Shown: positions 59,121 through 64,000 of the stretch, piece after piece
Layout: each line of letters starts with the position of its first letter
How positions within the stretch are numbered: the stretch's first letter is position 1
Assembly (NCBI GenBank): GCA_002786065.1
Contig: NHNY01000003.1
Coordinates: forward strand, 1-64,000
DNA from: Microcyclospora pomicola
Lineage: Eukaryota > Ascomycota > Dothideomycetes > Capnodiales
Direction of reading: 5' to 3'
DNA: 64,000 nt
Notes under the pieces: model-generated
What the model saw: the letters and a program-made list of their open reading frames with translations, nothing else
Databases searched by the model: none
Told to the model about the DNA's origin: nothing
Program-made: the position numbers and the translations under genes

Positions 59121-62100
59121 CTAATCCCGCCGGCCTCCTGCGCCACTGCTCGCATAGACTGGCTCGCGCTCGGGCTCTCGCCTCCGCTCCCGATGGTCTC
59201 TCGAGAAGTCGCTGTACTGGTGCGAGCCTGCGGTACTCGCAGCATCCGACCAGCTTGAACCAGAAGCGCCGGATGGAGCTTCGAGCATCTTTGGCTTGCG
59301 AGGCGCATATTCGTCCTCACTGTCAAGATCGGAGTACTCGTCTCTTGTCCTGCGCTCCTGCCGCTTGCTGGCCTTACGTGCCGCACGGGCCTCCCTTTCT
59401 GCTTGTTCACCTAGAAACAACATCGTCAGCAGAACTCACGTCGACTTCGAAGCGTCAATCATCATACTCATTATGATCCGCAGCTCTTGAGTGCGGTCTG
59501 CAAACTTCTGGATCTCTTCCTTGGTAAGGACTCGTAGGACGATCACGAAATCCTGCCGCTCTTCGTACCGCTCCTTCGCCTCGTCAAGAGACTCAGGGTT
59601 GACCAGTTTGCGATCGATCTTCGTCCACCGGGCGCCTGGTGGAATGCCCTTCTTGGAGTTCTGATGATTGTCAGTCAGATGTCAGGATTCAGAGACATAA
59701 TCACATCCACTTACGTCTTTCAAGGGGGCCACGCCTTCCCTCACGTTGTTCTGGTGCTCGGGGAACTTCTCAGTGGGCTTCTTTAGGATGCCTTTTGGCT
59801 TGCGCTCTTCTTCCTCGGTCGGCGGGTCCACAATCTTGACATGACCCTCCCTGCTGTCACTCATGCTGTTGTCGATGATCTGCGCTGATCCAGAATGCAT
59901 AGGCATGTCCAAGATGCTCGGCTTTCGATTTAGCTCGGTGCTACGAGAAATATCCGACTCGTCATCGAAGCTTTGTCGCAACGGCGGTGGTGGAGGCATA
60001 TCATTGATTCCAACATTGCCAAGCCCTGGTACAATGCCGAATGCTGATGGGGCGTCGCTGTCACGATTACGATCACTTCGCTCGCGAAGCCGCTGCTCAC
60101 GTTCGCGTTGACGTCTTTGACGATCAGGGTCGACATCAGCATGACTGTCGTTTGGCCCTGCATTTCGGCCAAGTGCCAACTCTCGCTGAACTTGCTCCAT
60201 ACGGCGGCGGTAGTCTTCGTCGGGGTCGACGGCTGGCTGCTGCATTTTGGCGGGTGCTTTTGACTTGTCTTCGTGCTCCCATTCCACAACTCGATCTCGT
60301 TCGAGCTCGCGATCCCGATCACGCTCACGCTCAGCAGGAACGGAGTCCTTTCGAGACTGCTCTGTCGGGCCTTCAAATGCAAAGCCAAGCCCACGATCTT
60401 CATCTCGGTAGTGGTCTCGAGGCGGCTCGCGATCGGACAGATGGCCCTCGTCACTATATTTATCGGAAGTCTGTTGTCGACGGTCACGTTCTGAATCTTT
60501 GCCATCAGCACGACGATGCTCGACGGCGCTCGCATCTCGATCTCGATCTCGATCTCTCACACGATCGTAATCAGAACCACGCTCGCGCTCGCGATCAGTA
60601 TCACGCTCATGGTCGCGATCTCGCTGATCGTCTCGTGGACGAGTTCGTTCCCTTTCTCGATCTGAATCGCGATCACGGTCGTCTTTTTTATCTTTGTCTC
60701 TATTGATCAGCTTCCCAAGACCGAGAGCTGCAGCAGCGCCTGCCAAACTACCCGTCGCAGCCTTTGCCAGTCCAGAAGATGTGTCCTTGTCACCGTTTTC
60801 CTTACGGTTGTAATCTCTATCACGATCTCGGTCGGTGTCGCGGCGATGGTGATGCCTTTCATGTTCGCGGTCGGGTTCGCGCTCCATCATACGTTCGCGT
60901 TCTCGTTCTCGCTCTCGATCAGCAAGGTAGTCTCGGTCCCGGTCTCGTGGTCGATCGCGTTCACGATCATAGTCTCGATCTTGGACTCTCTCGTCTTCTC
61001 TTCTTCTTTGATCTTTTTCCCGGGCATCTCGATCCCATTGCTCATTTTGCGATCGGTCAGACGTCCCCCGATCTTTTCGATCCGGCTCATATCGCTTCTC
61101 TTCATGGTAGATGCTAGGCGCCGTGTCTCTTCGATGTGGTTCAAGGTATGCTGTATCCGCGTAACTCTTCTCGAAGCTTTCGTTACTGCCACGTTCGTAT
61201 GGATCTCGGCCAGCTGGTCGAATACCGAACCCTCGTCGCTCTACACTACGATCTGCCGCACGCGTGAGGCTGTTCCGTCGATCTCGACGTGGCTCACGTC
61301 TGTCATCGTATTGGTCGTATTGAGCATAATGAGAATCAGTGCCGCGCTCATGTCGTAGTGTGTTGGTGCTCGTTCGGCCTTCCTTAGAATTTGCCCGGGC
61401 TGGGATATAGTATGGATCTTTGGGATCATTATAGCCACCAGCATCAACATATCGTCCTCTGGTTGGCGAGTGGGCCACATTACGTTGGGATGGTGCATCG
61501 CGGACGCTCCTGGCGCGGCCGAGACCATCGTTCAACTTATCCCACCCTCTGGTGCTGGGTGGCGGGCCTAGTTCCTTATTCGAGGTCCGAGGCTCGTAGC
61601 TTGCATCAACCGTCATACTGGTAGGACGCTCGCGAATGTGCACGCCTGCGCCGTTACGATCCAAGCTGCCACGTCGAGGACGCGACTTGGGCTCAGTATC
61701 CCGATACATGCCCACAGCATCGGTATACGAGTAGGCACCGTCATCATCGATGTTCTTGTCCCGCGACTTGTTGACTCCTCCACTGGTGTGATAGTACCGA
61801 CGGCCGTCGCGGCCCTGACTGTCTTCTTTCGAAGTTCTGTAACCTGAACGTTCCGTGCTGTTACGACGCCGATGGTGTCTTTCTCGTGCATCAGTGACAT
61901 CAATGTCGGCCACAAGCTTCGCAGTTCCGTCGTCCACGCTATAGAGCTTTTTGTGTTCCATCTTTGGCTTGGCCGAGATAGCTGGAGTGATGTAATACTC
62001 CTTATCCCTGGTAGACTTTGGGGGGCTTGATGTTCTAGCGAAGTCATTCTGAACCACGGTAGGTCTGTTCCGAGGTGGGGCTGTACTCGATGAAATCGCA

Positions 62101-62408
62101 GTCGACGACCCACGTAATCCGTCAAGCAGCGAGTTCCGACGTGGCCGACCTGTGTAAGAGTCGAAGCGCTCCGCAGGACGGGAGTCGCGAGTCTCGAGCG
62201 TTCTGGTGCTAGACGAAGGAGGTGGGACGTTCACGAATGTTTGTGTGGAGATTGGAATGACTCCTGTGCTAGCTCTTGGGTTCGCGTATGCATTGCTGCT
62301 TGCTGGCGTGCTGTAATACGAGGTTGGCGTGGCCACGCTGTCAGACATCCGACCTGGGTTCTGTATGCGACGTCCTCCGGGTGATAGTGGACGGTGGTAG
62401 GAAGACAT
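59121..62408 (-). CDS. DUF8035 protein with Arg/Asp/Glu low-complexity region
   Basis: Three exons: 62408-59715, 59660-59468 and 59410-59121 (introns 54 and 57 nt), giving 1,058 residues. The donor at 59467 (GTATGA) is chosen because it yields ELRIIMSEQAEREARAARK in frame; the stronger-looking GTGAGT 46 nt further on runs into a stop. The N-terminal half is disordered and Ser/Arg/Pro-rich. About 430-740 is an extreme RD/RE repeat region, with a small hydrophobic Gly/Ala patch (LAKAATGSLAGAAAALGLG) in the middle. The C-terminus has the conserved block PPGARWTKIDRKLVNPES and ERYEERQDFVIVLRVLTKEEI of DUF8035-type fungal proteins, then a basic helix. Function unknown; the composition suits RNA binding or condensate formation, which is inference. 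It shares its C-terminal domain class with the 19-21 kb gene. Confidence 0.85.
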
Positions 62409-64000
62409 GTTGCAGGAATAAGCTTAGTGGTGGTTGGCGGATGGAGCAGTGCGGACGAAGGACGAAACTGAGCTGAACAAAAGTGTCAGTTAGTGTCAGG
62501 TTTAGAAGTGGACCACAACAGCAACAACAAAGCAGTGGTTGGCTGTGTTGTAGTCTTGCTTCGGCAGTCGAAGCGGAGTTCGACTGCGACACCACGTGTT
62601 GTACTTGTGTTGTCAATGTGCCGACAAATTACACAAGTGTTTCACCAGCCCGAAGCACCGCTGTCGACCGACGCTCGCCTTTGTTTGTCGTCCTCCCGAA
62701 GCATCGACGGGTGTCTCTTGTTCTTGCTTTGCCAGTAGTTGTGGGTTGGACATACCTAGTGCTCGAAATTGATGCCCAATAGACCGCGTGCTCTTTCACT
62801 CCCAGCCACTTCCTCGTCCTCCTCCAGATGTAAGCAGCCAAGATAAGTAAGGGAGCGTAGGATGGCACTTCGGTTTCACGGCTGTTGGTGCCCAAGAGGA
62901 GACGGTCTTACCGCCCTGGAGAGGTCGGGCTCTGGTAAAAGATGCGCTCGTATTCCGGCGGGTGTTGCAGATCTCGAACTTGGTGGGGCGAGTGGTGCTT
63001 TTCAGCGGTCGTGTCTGTGCAGTGTGAAGTCAGAAGTGACGTTGGTGGGGAGTTCGTCTTCGGTCGCAGAGCCGCACGCGCAAGAACAGAGCGTCTGCCG
63101 ATAGCCTTTGTTCTAGACCTTGCTCCTGCAGTAAGATGCACGGCGACCTGATGTGGGCGGCAGACCAGTATAAAATGCTTTGTGTGTTGGGTATCGTTGG
63201 GTGACAATCAAGAAGGTTTATGTGATTAGGCGAAAGCGCGCAAGTGTGCAAGCGTCTACCTCTAACCAGGGAAACATGATCGAAGGTAGGGCTGGCCGGC
63301 AACTCAAGATATGACGACGGATCCCGACACGTGATGGTGATGTGCTATCGAGACGACATCATATACAGAGTAACAGTACTACCTTACTACATCATGAACT
63401 CATGTCTGACAACTCTATGGACGACAACCTTGCCCAGCCATATGGAGATCGGCACGACCGTTGCAGGATGACATCGTTGCTGGTCTTGCTATCGATACCC
63501 GCTGTCTCAGCTCAAACGTGTTCGCACGACAGTACTAGACCTGCGACTGTGATATCATCCTAGAGAACCGTGGAATCGCGAGGGTGATTGTTCGCATGGC
63601 GATCAATCCTCGTGCGAACCATTAGCGACAGTCTACCCAGACGACTCAACGCGTGCGTCATGAATGGCTATGTTCTGGCTGATATGCCCATGCGCTCCCA
63701 CATCTTCGACAGGATTTATTACACTACTACCTGCCTAGGCTCGTGAGGCTCATTTACGCCCCAAGATACAGTCAATGTTCAATCAGTACTATTGATGACC
63801 ATGTGAGAATCAGAGACAAGTACATCAGTAATGGGGTGGCTGCACGAATTGCTACAGTGATCATCAAGTCCTTGCTCGGTTGACTTCTCCGAAGGGGATT
63901 GTCCAGGACCATCAATTACCATTACCTCCAGGAAAGACTCTGCACATGTGGTGTTACTTTAGATCCTGTAGTGCCACCCACAGCGTATCACCTGCCCTCG
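62409..64000. other. Intergenic to window end, no gene seen
   Basis: About 1.6 kb upstream of the second DUF8035 gene. The first 0.5 kb is its leader and promoter, with GCAACAACA runs. Frames to 63,563 are short and unsupported, and the last 400 bp has none. Confidence 0.5.

Noticed and set aside
63469-63563. Signal-peptide-like start (MTSLLVLLSIPAVSAQTC)
   Set aside because: Only 31 codons before a stop and no convincing donor to extend it, so probably a chance hydrophobic run.
1-64000. CRISPR arrays, bacterial operons, ribosome binding sites
   Set aside because: The sequence is clearly eukaryotic (telomere, GT-AG introns), and no regularly spaced repeat array of that type was seen.

Overview
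The window is the left end of a chromosome of a filamentous ascomycete (Pezizomycotina). It opens with an uninterrupted CCCTAA telomere array. This is followed by about 2.8 kb of extremely TA-rich DNA with the look of repeat-induced point mutation (RIP), and then by normal GC-balanced sequence with intron-poor genes. Most introns are 48-75 nt, with GTAAGT/GTATGT-type donors and CTAAC/CTGAC-type branch points. The protein set (heme-thiolate peroxidase, Pth11-like receptor, sedolisin, GH128 glucanase, DUF8032 and DUF8035 proteins) and the short introns fit a Dothideomycete. That placement is an inference, not a proof.

Layout: telomere 1-88. RIP-decayed subtelomeric zone 89-2.93 kb with a 40-bp tandem repeat and a fossil LTR element. 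Secreted heme-thiolate peroxidase (2.9-4.5 kb). A 2.3-kb non-coding stretch with a second small RIP-like patch. Then a housekeeping block: GRAM-TBC Rab-GAP, MARVEL protein, Ofd1/Tpa1 dioxygenase, Och1-type mannosyltransferase, DUF8035 protein 1. Next an accessory/metabolic block: SDR, tyrosine phosphatase, damaged Pth11-like receptor, 3-beta-HSD/Erg26-like enzyme, GABA/amino-acid permease. From 30.9 to 40.3 kb lie a cytochrome oxidase assembly factor (PET191, hidden by an intron), a large Ser/Thr-rich surface protein, a GH128 glucanase, a sedolisin protease and an epoxide-hydrolase-like enzyme. Then RIO1 and mitoribosomal mS45 (divergent, 196 bp apart) and the lysophosphatidate acyltransferase SLC1.

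From 45.8 to 54.8 kb there is a roughly 9-kb stretch that is not AT-rich yet holds no gene I can defend. The window closes with a large multi-exon DUF8032 regulator and a second DUF8035 low-complexity protein on the opposite strand.

Five genes (HTP, surface protein, GH128, sedolisin, and the Och1 Golgi enzyme) are secretory-pathway products, which fits a subtelomeric surface/secretome bias. I see no convincing secondary-metabolite cluster and no clearly new multi-gene system. The most useful observations are gene-structure ones: a spliced PET191, a short signal-peptide exon on the surface protein, the joining of two apparently separate ORFs into one DUF8032 regulator with a possible truncated isoform, a receptor gene with an internal stop, and a pair of DUF8035 proteins with repeat arrays.
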